Source: an uncultured Clostridia bacterium | GTDB taxonomy: Bacteria > Bacillota > Clostridia > TANB77 > CAG-508 | Length of the DNA stretch: 47,625 nucleotides | Reading direction: 5' to 3' | Assembly: GCA_944386685.1 (NCBI GenBank) | Contig: CALXCA010000014.1 | Location: 1-47,625 of the forward strand | Shown here: one piece after another, positions 24,023 to 33,611 of the stretch | Position numbering within the stretch: the first letter of the stretch is position 1 | Layout: the number at the start of each line of letters is the position of its first letter | Notes under the pieces: model-generated | Database searches by the model: none | The model's input: only the letters and a program-made list of their open reading frames with translations | Told to the model about the DNA's origin: nothing | Translations under genes and position numbers: made by a program

Positions 24023-24987
24023 GATACAAAACCATCTCCTCCAATCAAAGTTAAATCCATAAAATGTTCTCCATTTTTAAAATTGTGTTTTACTTTTTCG
24101 ACAATCATAAAATTTTGAACTTTTAAATCTCCTAAATCTAATTGTACTATTACACTTGATCCACCTCTAACTCTAATATCTCCAATTGCATTTTTTATTT
24201 GTAATTTTCTTGTCTTTCTGTTATATAATTGTAATAAAGCATCTGCTTTTGCTTGTGCATTTTCGTTAGAGTTCAATTTTTCAAAGTATTGTAATACCCC
24301 CCAATTGTTAATATTATTACTATCTTTGGTAATATATATTTCTCTTTTTCCTGTGTCTTTATTATCATAAATTAATTTTATTTTATTATAAGTTTCATTA
24401 TCAATTGAAGAAGTATAATCATAATTTTCTCCCGTTTCTGCATCTATTACTAATCCTAATTTTAATCTTTCTAATCCTTTCAAACATATCTTTCCAAAAT
24501 CATCATAAAGAACATACATTTCTCTTGTACTTTGCAAAGTTAAATCTAATGCATTTTGTATAATATCAAAGAGTGTTTTATTATCTTCAACTCTTTCTCC
24601 TATTGTATATCCTGTATATTCAATTTTTCCTGTATTTAATAAAAAATCTCTGGCAATCATTTCAACTAAATCACCAGCCGTTTTATTTTTATATACATAA
24701 GTATCTTTATTTTTTAGATATCTTAATTGATCATAACATGTAACATTAATAACTTTTTCCTTATCCCTTTTTTTAGAAAACACAAAACCATAAAATACAT
24801 TTGTACTTCCATAAGAGAATCTTACTGGATTTCCTTCAAAAAAACTTAATTCTCCTTCTTTTACAACTTTAAAAGTTAATTTACCCGGTACACCTTTTCT
24901 TTCGGTTTCCCAACTCACACCTTCTTCGACAACTGGAGCATATACTGTATTTCCATTTTGTATCAATATTTCTATATTTTCGCTCAT
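24019..24987 (-). CDS. Tail hub protein XkdQ-like (gpD/gp27-like)
   Basis: 322 residues, normal length. Late-control gpD-like features are SWETERKGVPGKLTFKVVK at the start, NVTCYDQLRYLKNKDTYVYK, and the final MDLTLIGGDGFV. It forms the hub trimer that links tube and spike. It is placed between the LysM protein (10 bp) and XkdR-like genes as in PBSX. Confidence 0.92.
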   Translation of the reverse strand: MSENIEILIQNGNTVYAPVVEEGVSWETERKGVPGKLTFKVVKEGELSFFEGNPVRFSYGSTNVFYGFVFSKKRDKEKVINVTCYDQLRYLKNKDTYVYKNKTAGDLVEMIARDFLLNTGKIEYTGYTIGERVEDNKTLFDIIQNALDLTLQSTREMYVLYDDFGKICLKGLERLKLGLVIDAETGENYDYTSSIDNETYNKIKLIYDNKDTGKREIYITKDSNNINNWGVLQYFEKLNSNENAQAKADALLQLYNRKTRKLQIKNAIGDIRVRGGSSVIVQLDLGDLKVQNFMIVEKVKHNFKNGEHFMDLTLIGGDGFVS

Positions 24988-24997
24988 ATATAACCCC

Positions 24998-25663
24998 TTA
25001 TGGTATTACAAAAACTTGTCCTGGATAAATTAAACTAGGATTTTTTATTTTATCACGATTAGCATTATAAATTTTAGTATATTGACTTCCATTGCCATAA
25101 TATTTTTTTGCTATATTCCATAAGCAATCTCCTCTTACTACCGTATATGTTCTTGTTGTAGGAGCTGTTGTAGCTGGTCGTGAAGGTGTTTGTACTACAA
25201 CTGGTCTTGGTCTTTCTTGTTTTATAGTTATTTGTACTGTTTTTGTGCTATAATCTTTATATTGTTTCAATTTAATTGTTACTTTTACATCAAAGCCTTC
25301 CTCTGCTTCTTCTGATATTGTGTAATCTTCTAGTGAAACCTTTATATTTGTATCAAATAAGATTTTTCCATTTGGCATTTTACGAGAAACAATAAATTGA
25401 AACGGTTTTTCACTTGTTTTTAATTTTTCAATATTCTCTAAAAAATAAGATGCATTTTGAAAAGAATTATTATATGTTGCAAATGGATATTTTACATTAG
25501 GAAGTAAAATATCAAAGTCTATTTCTGTTAATTTTGCTTTCTTTAATATGTTTATCTCTCCTTCATTAATTAAAGTAAGAGTTTTATTATTATTTCCTAT
25601 TTTTAATTGCAACTTTTCTGGTGCAATTGGTAATAATAATTTATCTAAATAAAAATAATACAT
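24998..25663 (-). CDS. LysM tail protein XkdP-like
   Basis: 221 residues. An N-terminal beta-rich part (1-145) is followed by a Pro/Thr linker (VVQTPSRPATTAP) and one LysM domain at ~172-221 (YTVVRGDCLWNIAKKYYG, SLIYPGQVFVIP). XkdP-type proteins sit at the tail tip/inner hub; LysM binds peptidoglycan or packs in the hub as in gp53-like proteins. It overlaps the tape measure stop by one base. Confidence 0.92.
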   Translation of the reverse strand: MYYFYLDKLLLPIAPEKLQLKIGNNNKTLTLINEGEINILKKAKLTEIDFDILLPNVKYPFATYNNSFQNASYFLENIEKLKTSEKPFQFIVSRKMPNGKILFDTNIKVSLEDYTISEEAEEGFDVKVTIKLKQYKDYSTKTVQITIKQERPRPVVVQTPSRPATTAPTTRTYTVVRGDCLWNIAKKYYGNGSQYTKIYNANRDKIKNPSLIYPGQVFVIP

Positions 25664-28620
25664 TACTCATGCACCCCCTCTGCTGCAATAGTCATTGTTT
25701 CGTATAATCCTTCTGATAAAGTATTTATAATTCCATCTAAATCTTGCTCACTATTAATGTTATTATTGTTTGTCATATCAATTTTTATTTCTGCTGTTGT
25801 AAATCTATTTATTACATCTCTTTCTGCTAAATCTCTCATGTATTTTAAATCTTCTTCTGTTACATCTAATGAATCTTTTATACTTCCTGTATCTCCAGAA
25901 ATTTTACCAAGATTATTTCCAATGTTTCCTAAATCACTACCCATGCTTCCAAAATCATAACTATCCATATTCATTGCATCTTTTACTGCACTTGTTGCTC
26001 CACTTATCCAATCGTTTCTATGTGCTACTCTATCATCTCTTGTTGCATTTAATTCTATTGCTTTATTTTGAATATTAGTAGCAGATGCACTAAGTTCTGA
26101 CCCCATTTTTCCTTTTATTTCATTTATTTGGTCCATAGTTCCGTCCATTTGGCTAGCCATTTCTTGCAATTTTGCATTCCTATCTATAATATTGTTTGCC
26201 ATTTTTCCCGCAAAATCATCTGCAAAAGTTGCTGCTTCTACTGTATCTATTTCAACTCCTGGTATTTTATTTAATACAGTTATAATTCCATTAACTATTG
26301 ATACTATTCCATTATATAATCCTTGGAATATTGACAATACACCAAGACATACAGCCTCTACCCCAGTTTGGAAACCATACCAAGCAGTCATTAAACCTAA
26401 TACAACCGTTTGAATTCCAAGCCATAAAAATAAAGCCGCCAATTGTAATCCATACCAAACAGCTTGTATTCCTAAACCAGCCGCCATAATTCCTAATTGT
26501 AAAGCATCCCATAAATATAATAATGCAGATGCCACTTTATCATTGGTAAACCAAAGGTATGTCAATGCCACAATTAAACCTAATATTATCATTACTATCC
26601 AGACTGCTGGGCAAGCCAACATTGCTGCATTAAGTCCTACTTGTGCACCTGTTGCTGTTGTTGTTGCTGCTGCTTCTGCTATCGTTGCTCCTGTATGTAA
26701 TGCTTGTGCTGCAGTTAAAATTCCTGTCACTAATGCTGATATACCTGTAATAGTATTATATAACATTTTAGCTGCATTAAATGCCATATAAGCTCCCACT
26801 ATTCCTAAAATTACCGGTGCTATTGGTTCCAATACACTATATAACCACATTGCTCCTTCAACTAATCCCAAAATTGCTTGTGCTGCAATACTTAATACAT
26901 TAATTAATGATTGAAATGCTCCTTGTATTTGAGGATTGTTAGCTAATTCATTTAATTTCTTTAATACAGGTTCAAATGCTTTTAAAGCAATATTTTTCAT
27001 TTTAGTCCAAATTTGAGCCCAAGTCATAGGCATTTTTTCAAATCTAGTATTTATTTCATCAGCTGATGCAAACATTGCATTTTTTATTATTTCTGCTGTG
27101 ATTACACCTTCTGATGACATTTCTTTTAATTCTCCTTTTGTTTTTCCAGTATATTCAGCAATTGCTTCCGCCAATAAAGGTGCATTTTCCATAATACTTC
27201 TAAATTCATCCCCTTGCAATTTACCTGCTGCCATTGCTTGTGTTAATTGATACATTGCTGCAGTTTGTTCTTGAATACTTGCACCACCTATGATAAAGTT
27301 TTTATTCATAAGTTCTGCAAAAGCAACCATTTCATCATTATTTTTGAAACTATCACCCGCCAAAATTCCTAATTTTGAAATTACATTAGCAGTATCTAAA
27401 TAATAACCTCTTGACCTTATTGCACTGGCAAATATTTTGTCTTCTAATTCTTCAACACTACCACCGTCATCAACAATCAAATCTAATCTTGCACTATTAC
27501 TAGCCACTTGATCAGATAATCCTAATACTTTTTGCATACCTGCCATTGATGCAACTGTTAAAGCAATCTGCTTAAATTTACCTAATAAACCATCTGCTGA
27601 ATTAACACCAGTATTTATACTATTGTTAAATTGATTTTGATTACTTATATTATCTCTAATATTTTTCTCTGCTGTATCTAAATTACTAACTAATTTATTA
27701 TAAGCCATATTTGTAGCTTTGATATCCATAGTTTTCATTGCTCTTGTTAATTCTTCTTGTGTTTTGACAGCTTCAAATAATTGTTGTCTTAATGTTTCAA
27801 CTTGATTACTTGCTTTGTCTGCTTCCATGCCTGTTAATTTTTTATTCTCAACTTTTTGTAAAGTTGTTCTTATTCTATCAATTCTAGTATTTAGAACATC
27901 AATATCTTTAATAGCATCCTTTGGTAATAAATCCATCATTTGTGCTTGAACTTGCATTTTCATTTGAGATTGTGATAATTTATTTATCATGTTATTTGCT
28001 GATGCTATCTCCTGTTCGTATCTATCTAATCCTGTATTCGTAAATATTGGCATATTCAAGTTTTCCCATTGAGGTTTCTGATTTGCAATAGTATTTTGTA
28101 TTTCCTGTTCTTTTTGTAGTAAGATACTTTTAATATTAGCCATTCTTTGATATTCACTATTATTGGCCATAAGTAAACTTTTATCTTCTCCTGTAATATT
28201 AGAAATATCAGTTGCTATTTGTTCCATTTGTTGTAATTTATTTGTTGATTCTTTTAATAATTGGTTATATTGCTGTTGTGTTGTTATACTATTAACTATA
28301 CTATCTTGGATTCTATTATTTTCTATTGCTTCGTCGTACATACTTTGGGGATTGTTTATATTAGGATTATTATTATTCATTCCTATATTGACTGGACTTG
28401 AACTTAATTCTAATAATTGGTTTTGAAATTCATTAGCAACTACTTGTGCTCTTGATAATTCTTCTCTTGCTGCTTGTATGCTACTTACATCTATTGGTTT
28501 GCTTGCTGTACTTTGTATAGATTCAAAAGTATTTAATACTAAATTCATTACTGTATTCATAGATTTAAAAACAGATGACATACCATCTTGTATTTGTATA
28601 GCTGTTTTTATAGTTGCCAC
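25663..28620 (-). CDS. Tail tape measure protein (XkdO-like)
   Basis: 985 residues. It sets tail length and is ejected with the DNA. Residues 1-320 are coiled coil rich in Gln/Asn; 330-520 match the tape-measure N-terminal domain (GMQKVLGLSDQVASNSARLD, QLTQAMAAGKLQGDEFRSI). Residues ~560-780 hold several hydrophobic helices (ILGIVGAYMAFNAAKML, IVMIILGLIVALTYLWF and repeats of LGIQAVWYGLQLAALF), which may insert into the host membrane. The C-terminal part is Asp/Asn/Gly-rich. It follows the frameshifted chaperone genes, as in most tailed phages. Confidence 0.95.
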   Translation of the reverse strand: MATIKTAIQIQDGMSSVFKSMNTVMNLVLNTFESIQSTASKPIDVSSIQAAREELSRAQVVANEFQNQLLELSSSPVNIGMNNNNPNINNPQSMYDEAIENNRIQDSIVNSITTQQQYNQLLKESTNKLQQMEQIATDISNITGEDKSLLMANNSEYQRMANIKSILLQKEQEIQNTIANQKPQWENLNMPIFTNTGLDRYEQEIASANNMINKLSQSQMKMQVQAQMMDLLPKDAIKDIDVLNTRIDRIRTTLQKVENKKLTGMEADKASNQVETLRQQLFEAVKTQEELTRAMKTMDIKATNMAYNKLVSNLDTAEKNIRDNISNQNQFNNSINTGVNSADGLLGKFKQIALTVASMAGMQKVLGLSDQVASNSARLDLIVDDGGSVEELEDKIFASAIRSRGYYLDTANVISKLGILAGDSFKNNDEMVAFAELMNKNFIIGGASIQEQTAAMYQLTQAMAAGKLQGDEFRSIMENAPLLAEAIAEYTGKTKGELKEMSSEGVITAEIIKNAMFASADEINTRFEKMPMTWAQIWTKMKNIALKAFEPVLKKLNELANNPQIQGAFQSLINVLSIAAQAILGLVEGAMWLYSVLEPIAPVILGIVGAYMAFNAAKMLYNTITGISALVTGILTAAQALHTGATIAEAAATTTATGAQVGLNAAMLACPAVWIVMIILGLIVALTYLWFTNDKVASALLYLWDALQLGIMAAGLGIQAVWYGLQLAALFLWLGIQTVVLGLMTAWYGFQTGVEAVCLGVLSIFQGLYNGIVSIVNGIITVLNKIPGVEIDTVEAATFADDFAGKMANNIIDRNAKLQEMASQMDGTMDQINEIKGKMGSELSASATNIQNKAIELNATRDDRVAHRNDWISGATSAVKDAMNMDSYDFGSMGSDLGNIGNNLGKISGDTGSIKDSLDVTEEDLKYMRDLAERDVINRFTTAEIKIDMTNNNNINSEQDLDGIINTLSEGLYETMTIAAEGVHE

Positions 28621-28657
28621 TTTATCACCTACTTTTCAAAAAAATAGAGATAGAAGT

Positions 28658-28864
28658 TTATTTTTTCCTTCTACCTCTTTTAGCTTTTCTTTGTGATTCT
28701 TTTGCTTTTTTCTTCTCATCTTCTACTCTAATTTGTGTAGAAGCTATAACAAATGCTTTTTCCCAAAAAGGTAATTCCATAAATGTACTTGGAAGCATTC
28801 TTAATTTTTGAAGGCAGAAGTGAGCATAATTTGCATCAGCATCTCCTTCTTCTATTAGTTTTTT
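28658..28864 (-). CDS. Tail assembly chaperone, -1 frameshift extension
   Basis: After the XkdN-like stop codon a frame one base back stays open for 66 codons: LIEEGDADANYAHFC, QKLRMLPSTFMEL, FWEKAFVIASTQIRVED, then a Lys/Arg-rich tail. It has no start codon or ribosome binding site of its own. It joins the upstream frame at 28858-28864 through A AAA AAC, a canonical -1 slippery heptamer, read as GCA AAA AAC TAA. The fusion would be about 200 residues. Such two-product chaperones (lambda G/GT, P2 E/E') coat the tape measure during tail assembly. Confidence 0.9.
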   Translation of the reverse strand, partial: KKLIEEGDADANYAHFCLQKLRMLPSTFMELPFWEKAFVIASTQIRVEDEKKKAKESQRKAKRGRRKK

Positions 28865-29271
28865 GCTTCTTCGACTTTTTCCTCTAAACTATAACCATTT
28901 ACTTCTTGAATTTTTTCCATTAAATCATCATATTCTCCTGGTTTTAGTAATTTACCTAGCAATTGTTCTACACCTTTTACTTTATAAAAATCTTGTAATT
29001 TTGCATTTTGTAAATCTGGATAAACTACACATTCTGTTGCTAATAAAACTAAATATTTTTGTGTGTTAAAATCTTTTGTATATCTACCTCTCTTACCATT
29101 TATAGGAATATTAATATAACAATCTTTTCTTATTCTTTGGTTTTCATCTGCTGTTATACTTTTTATTTTCCATGGTACTGGATTTCCTTCTTTGTCTTTA
29201 AATTTTGAAGATGCTATATAATCTACTATCTCCTCTTTTTCTTTTATCATAAATGCTTCTAAATTTTCCAT
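28855..29271 (-). CDS. Tail assembly chaperone, XkdN-like
   Basis: 138 residues, XkdN type: EAFMIKEKEEIVDYIAS, GNPVPWKIKSITADENQRIRK, QDFYKVKGVEQLLGKLLKPGEYDDLMEKIQE. It lies between the tube and tape measure genes. Its last codons (GCA AAA AAC, then TAA) form the slippery site for the longer product described at 28658-28864. Confidence 0.92.
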   Translation of the reverse strand: MENLEAFMIKEKEEIVDYIASSKFKDKEGNPVPWKIKSITADENQRIRKDCYINIPINGKRGRYTKDFNTQKYLVLLATECVVYPDLQNAKLQDFYKVKGVEQLLGKLLKPGEYDDLMEKIQEVNGYSLEEKVEEAKN

Positions 29272-29313
29272 TTATAATCACCTTTTCCTTTCATAAAATA
29301 AAATTTTAATAAA

Positions 29314-29787
29314 TTATTCCATACCATCAAGCATTGCAAATTCTTCTGGCATTTCAAAGTCTTCAAATGTAAAGTCCATATCCTCGTCAAGATATTCTCC
29401 ATCTGCATCAAATTTTGCAAGAACACCACCATCTATATTGCAATCTTTTAATATTACAGTTTGTCTACCCACAGAACTTGTTGGATCTTCATTTGTTACT
29501 TGCATATCAAAATAAATATCTTCTCCTGTTTCTTTATATCTTTGCATTAATTTTCTAAAAATTGAAGTATTATAATGAAATGTAGCTGACCCACTACCTG
29601 TCCATCCAGTAGATTTATTTCCTTTTCCTGTCTTTCCTAAAATAGGTACTTCACTTTTAGTTTTTTCAAAATTTGCTTCAACATTTATAGCTTGCATAAA
29701 ATTTAATCTTCTACCTTCTATTGTTACAAAACACTCTGCTAAACTAGCAGATACAGAATCTTTTGCATTCATTACTTGTTTATTCAT
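29314..29787 (-). CDS. Tail tube protein (XkdM-like)
   Basis: 157 residues, normal for XkdM. Conserved strands include EGRRLNFMQAINVEANFEK, KTGKGNKSTGWTGSGSATF and QTVILKDCNIDGGVLAKFD. It polymerises into the inner tube of the contractile tail. It follows the sheath gene by 21 bp. Confidence 0.94.
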   Translation of the reverse strand: MNKQVMNAKDSVSASLAECFVTIEGRRLNFMQAINVEANFEKTKSEVPILGKTGKGNKSTGWTGSGSATFHYNTSIFRKLMQRYKETGEDIYFDMQVTNEDPTSSVGRQTVILKDCNIDGGVLAKFDADGEYLDEDMDFTFEDFEMPEEFAMLDGME

Positions 29788-29808
29788 AACTTATTCTCCT
29801 CCCTTTTT

Positions 29809-31104
29809 TTAATTTACTACTACTGTCATATATAATTTTTCCATTGCATTAACTGGTTGAATTGCACTATTTACTACAACAGAAGTTTTATCATTACCTT
29901 GCTCTACTGTAATTTCTTCAGAATTAAATTCTTCAATAGCTTGTAATGTTTGATATTGATTAAATACAGATACTATTTCATTCCAAAGGCTAACTCTACC
30001 ACTCTGATTATTAGGAACTTTCCCAATATAGTTATTATTAAATACATTGGCAATATCAGTTGCTGTTTGGTCTAATACTCTAATAGTTTGATTGTTCTTA
30101 AAGTCTTCTCCTTTTTCATCTGTTGTATTTACTAAACTGTTTATATCTTTAAGAACTCTAACCTCATCTCCAACTTTATGTAATACTAATTTGCCAGTAT
30201 CTATACAATTTTCAAGTTCTGTTTGAGTTTGTTCTACCTTTACTGTATATTCTCCATCATATACTTTATTAGTATTTGATTTATTTATTGCACAACCAGC
30301 GATTATTCCAGTAACCCAGTAAATTAAACCGATTGTATCTTCTTCTGTTTCATTAACAATATTGATAATTCCTTCATAATCAGAAGCATCATCAAAAATT
30401 ACAGTTTGGAATTTAACACCCATTTCATCTCTTAATCTTTTAGTAAAATTCTCATATAAAGTTTTTATTGAATCATCATCAGAATTACACCCTAATGCAT
30501 TGAAACTATATGCTTCTAATTTATCTAAAAATGTTTGATGATTTGCTCCTGTTACACTTTCTGCATTACTTCCTCCTGTAAGTGGTGTACTAGCAGTTAC
30601 AGTTAATGTTGCTTCTTTTTTAAATTCTACAAAATCATTATCTATTAATTCACTAGCTTGTGTTACTGTTTGCTTATCTATTTCTTTTGTTCCTAATATT
30701 GTACTTACATCATATTTATCTTCATCATCAATATTAGTTTGAATAGATATTTTTAAATCATTACCTCTAACACCAGAACATTTTGCTGTTGCATAAGTAC
30801 AACTAGCTTTCGTTCCACTATTAAGTCTATATAAATATAAAGTTCTTATATTTATAAATAAATCTCTTAATCCTTTTAATTTATCATTACCATAATCATA
30901 ACCTAATAAACTTAATGAATTTTTATTAAAATCACTTTGTGTTATTGTCATTATTTCGCCGTCTTTTCCCCAATCTAATTCCATTGCTATTGCTGCTATT
31001 CCTCTTTCTCCAACTGTTGCTCCAACTTTTGAAGCATTTACAAAATTAATATATGAACCTGGTAATTTTTTATTTTGTGTAGTAAAATTTCCTCCTCCTA
31101 ACAT
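29809..31104 (-). CDS. Tail sheath protein (XkdK-like)
   Basis: 431 residues, typical XkdK length. N-terminal GGGNFTTQNKKLPGSYINF and ERGIAAIAMELDWG, later DRxxG-type loops and SGRVSLWNEIVSVFNQYQ near the end are sheath features. The protein forms the contractile outer tail, so the virion is of the myovirus type. It starts 3 bp after the small YkzL-like gene. Confidence 0.95.
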   Translation of the reverse strand: MLGGGNFTTQNKKLPGSYINFVNASKVGATVGERGIAAIAMELDWGKDGEIMTITQSDFNKNSLSLLGYDYGNDKLKGLRDLFINIRTLYLYRLNSGTKASCTYATAKCSGVRGNDLKISIQTNIDDEDKYDVSTILGTKEIDKQTVTQASELIDNDFVEFKKEATLTVTASTPLTGGSNAESVTGANHQTFLDKLEAYSFNALGCNSDDDSIKTLYENFTKRLRDEMGVKFQTVIFDDASDYEGIINIVNETEEDTIGLIYWVTGIIAGCAINKSNTNKVYDGEYTVKVEQTQTELENCIDTGKLVLHKVGDEVRVLKDINSLVNTTDEKGEDFKNNQTIRVLDQTATDIANVFNNNYIGKVPNNQSGRVSLWNEIVSVFNQYQTLQAIEEFNSEEITVEQGNDKTSVVVNSAIQPVNAMEKLYMTVVVN

Positions 31105-31106
31105 AT

Positions 31107-31292
31107 CTAGTTCACTCTCCTTTTCATAAATTTATCTATTTCTTTTTGCACTTCCTCTAATGTATAACTTTCATTATCTTGTAAAATAACTCTAATTAAA
31201 TCTACTCTATTTTTAAATTTTTTACTTTTTAAAATTTGCTCTTTTGTAAATTTAACATCTTCTTTTTTTGTTTCATTTTCTTTTTTAGGCAT
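31107..31292 (-). CDS. Small YkzL-like protein
   Basis: 61 residues: a Lys/Glu-rich start, then EQILKSKKFKNRVDLIRVILQDNESYTLEEVQKEIDKF split over two helices. A small protein of this size and pattern lies between the tail terminator and sheath genes in PBSX (ykzL). Role unknown. It overlaps the upstream gene by 8 bp. Confidence 0.75.
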   Translation of the reverse strand: MPKKENETKKEDVKFTKEQILKSKKFKNRVDLIRVILQDNESYTLEEVQKEIDKFMKRRVN

Positions 31293-31725
31293 CTTCTTTT
31301 ACCTCCCCATTAATTGATATATTTTCCATTTTATCTGGAATTGCTTCTTCCAAATATAGAAAATTATTTATATCAAACATAAAATGTAATACCTTATCTT
31401 CTATCTTATAATTCATATTAATACATCTTAATATGTCTTTATTATCTAATGTCAGATATTCTATTTGATATAAACATTCTGCCATCTCGTTTAATTCTTC
31501 TAATGTATCATTTTTAGAAAATCCTATAATTTCAAAATTCAGATTAGATTTATATCTTTTACCTCTAAAATGTTGTCTATTACCATTAAATTGATGTATA
31601 AAAAAACAAGGACTTTTAAACCCTTGTATTACTTCATCTGTTTCTATACTATATTCATCTCCAAAAATTTCGTTTAGTTTTTGAGAAATGGCATTTATAA
31701 CTTTATTTACTTTAAATTCACACAT
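31285..31725 (-). CDS. Tail terminator / neck protein (XkdJ-like)
   Basis: About 146 residues. The start is set at the ATG at 31725 (MCEFKVNKVINAIS), because GGAGGAG lies 8 bases upstream; a longer reading from 31764 would overlap the previous gene more and has no such site. Features of XkdJ/YqbJ: LNEIFGDEYSIETDEV, FFIHQFNGNRQ, LNFEIIGFSKND. It closes the top of the tail for joining to the head. Confidence 0.85.
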   Translation of the reverse strand: MCEFKVNKVINAISQKLNEIFGDEYSIETDEVIQGFKSPCFFIHQFNGNRQHFRGKRYKSNLNFEIIGFSKNDTLEELNEMAECLYQIEYLTLDNKDILRCINMNYKIEDKVLHFMFDINNFLYLEEAIPDKMENISINGEVKEDA

Positions 31726-32278
31726 TGAAACTCTCCTCCAAATATTCAAGTAATTTCTTTTCAAGAATTTTAGGTGCCTGACTTTCTATTTCTTTTTCTG
31801 ATATAGTTAGCATAAACACACCATTTACCCAACTATTAACAAGTCTTTTACCTATTGCAGGAACATATCTTCCCGGTTCTTGTCTATGACCATATTCGAC
31901 ATAAGAAGCATAATGTACTGGATTTATAACTTCAATTTGAAATATATCTCCTATTTTTTTTACTGCCAATGAATTAGCCCAATCTTTTGCATTTTGACTG
32001 CTTCCATTTTCTGCTTCTTCTTCTGTTCTTGCAGTCCATCCTCTCCTTAAAGTTCCACCATTTCTTATTACATATTTTTTTTGCTTTCCATTTACTGTTT
32101 TTGTTTCGTATTGGTTTTCTCCAACTGGTGTTCTTTTTATAACTTTACGAAGTAATCTAGCTGCTAATTCTCTTGCACATTCTTCATAGAATCTAATTGC
32201 ATCTCCATTTGCTAATTTATTTATATTTTCTTGAAGTTTTTTTAATTGTTTATAATCACATTTTCCCCATCTAGCCAT
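31718..32278 (-). CDS. HK97 gp10-like minor tail protein (XkdI-like)
   Basis: 186 residues. HK97-gp10/XkdI signature: an N-terminal helix, RLLRKVIKRTPVG, then VHYASYVEYGHRQEPG and a C-terminal helix. Such proteins sit at the head-tail joint and help sheath/tube attachment. It abuts the head-closure gene (one base apart) and overlaps the tail terminator gene by 8 bp. Confidence 0.92.
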   Translation of the reverse strand: MARWGKCDYKQLKKLQENINKLANGDAIRFYEECARELAARLLRKVIKRTPVGENQYETKTVNGKQKKYVIRNGGTLRRGWTARTEEEAENGSSQNAKDWANSLAVKKIGDIFQIEVINPVHYASYVEYGHRQEPGRYVPAIGKRLVNSWVNGVFMLTISEKEIESQAPKILEKKLLEYLEESFNV

Positions 32279-32279
32279 G

Positions 32280-32648
32280 TTAAGCCCAACCTTTAAATAA
32301 TTCTAACATTACTTCTTGGTGCGTTTCATATCTTGCGGGTTCTCCACTATTTTTATATTCTTGTTTTTTTCCATTTTGTGTAACAATTATTTTAGATCCA
32401 TTTTTTATATTTATATCTGGAGATATAAATAATTTTATTGTTTGTGTAACATTGTTAGTAGTTTCACTTTGATTAGAATTAGAAATATTTTTAAAAGAAA
32501 TTCTACATTTTTGTTTTTCTAAAACTTTTTCTTCTTTATGTTCATTTCGTTTTGTTATATCATTTTTTATTGTCACATATTCTACAATATCACACTCTCC
32601 AATATATGTACTTTCTATTGCTTCTCTTGCCATTTCTATATCTGTCAT
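32280..32648 (-). CDS. Head-closure protein (XkdH/gp16-like)
   Basis: 122 residues with a beta-barrel pattern (CDIVEYVTIKND, KCRISFKNIS, IKLFISPDINIKNGSKIIVT, EYKNSGEPARYETHQEVML). This matches the small stopper proteins at this position in PBSX-like phages. It seals the connector after packaging. It overlaps the previous gene by 4 bp. Confidence 0.75.
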   Translation of the reverse strand: MTDIEMAREAIESTYIGECDIVEYVTIKNDITKRNEHKEEKVLEKQKCRISFKNISNSNQSETTNNVTQTIKLFISPDINIKNGSKIIVTQNGKKQEYKNSGEPARYETHQEVMLELFKGWA

Positions 32649-33148
32649 AGTGGCCTCCTAAATCTTCTGTGCCTATATAAAGCACTTTTATATTTTTCTT
32701 TTAAAATATTTTCATCAAAATTTATAGTTCCTGTATTATATGTAGTTCCATTTATATCAATTTGTGATGATTTATCAGTAAATGTAGTTGTTGTATCTCC
32801 TACTTGAATACTTTTTATCGTTTTTTTATTTGAGTTTGAATTTCCACTTTCTGTTTCGCTACTTTCATTATTTTGAAATAAAGTGTCATATTTATTTAGA
32901 TACCAATAGTCTTTTGTCATATTTAACCATGTTGTATATAATCCTTCTGGTACTTTATCTTGGTGTGTAGTATCTAAAATAATAATTAATGTATCATATA
33001 AAGAACAAATAATTTGGTCTTTTGCATCTTCTGATATATTCTTGTCTTTATCAAAAAGTTTTAATTCTTTTGCCAATCTTTTAATTAAAAAATCAACATC
33101 TATAAGTGTTCTATTTTTAATATTATCTAACATACTCATAAGCAACAC
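32645..33148 (-). CDS. Head-tail connector (gp6/gp15-like adaptor)
   Basis: 167 residues. A helical first half (IDVDFLIKRLAKELKLF, DQIICSLYDTLIIILDTTH, WLNMTKDYWYL) fits adaptor proteins of the gp6/gp15 group that bind under the portal. A Ser/Asn/Thr-rich linker follows, and a beta-rich tail ends KSALYRHRRFRRPL. The start could be one of the close internal ATGs (MSMLDN or MLDN). Confidence 0.75.
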   Translation of the reverse strand: MLLMSMLDNIKNRTLIDVDFLIKRLAKELKLFDKDKNISEDAKDQIICSLYDTLIIILDTTHQDKVPEGLYTTWLNMTKDYWYLNKYDTLFQNNESSETESGNSNSNKKTIKSIQVGDTTTTFTDKSSQIDINGTTYNTGTINFDENILKEKYKSALYRHRRFRRPL

Positions 33149-33151
33149 CTA

Positions 33152-33562
33152 CTATTCTTCATTTTTAGTTTGGTTTTGTCCTTCTTCTTTTTCTTGAATT
33201 TTTTTAATTATAGTTTCTTTTTTCATATTTGCAGTAACTTTAATATCTAATGATTTTGCTTTTTCTTTTAATGCTTCTAATTCTTCATCTACTTCTGTTT
33301 CTTCTTGTTTTTCTTCTTGCTGATTTTCTTCCTCTACTTTTTCAATTTCTTCTTCATCTACTTCTGTTTCTTCTTGTGATTGTTCTTCTACGATATCTTC
33401 TCCTGGTACTTGTGGAAGTTCTTTGACTTCTTTATCAGCTTTTACAATTTCTAAATATTTTTCTTTTCCTTCATATTGTTCTAATGTTATTTCTTCTGTT
33501 TCTCCCTTATAACACCATCTACCATTAAGTTTAATAGCTTTTCCTTTTACTTTTACAAGCAT
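33152..33562 (-). CDS. Acidic head protein with a HeH/LEM-like C-terminus
   Basis: 136 residues. An N-terminal small beta domain (VKVKGKAIKLNGRWCYKGE), an extremely acidic middle with a repeated QEETEVDEE unit, and a C-terminal LKEKAKSLDIKVTANMKK helix-extension-helix of the type found in phage head proteins. It lies between capsid and connector genes. Its role is unknown; similar proteins are placed at the head completion stage. Confidence 0.7.
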   Translation of the reverse strand: MLVKVKGKAIKLNGRWCYKGETEEITLEQYEGKEKYLEIVKADKEVKELPQVPGEDIVEEQSQEETEVDEEEIEKVEEENQQEEKQEETEVDEELEALKEKAKSLDIKVTANMKKETIIKKIQEKEEGQNQTKNEE

Positions 33563-33611
33563 TTTTTATTCCTCCTTTATATAATTTTAGAGGGCATTCT
33601 CTCAATACCCT

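Noticed and set aside
26192..26791. Several 60-80-codon plus-strand frames opposite the tape measure gene
   Set aside because: Shadows of the minus-strand hydrophobic region; no ribosome sites and no gene-like composition.
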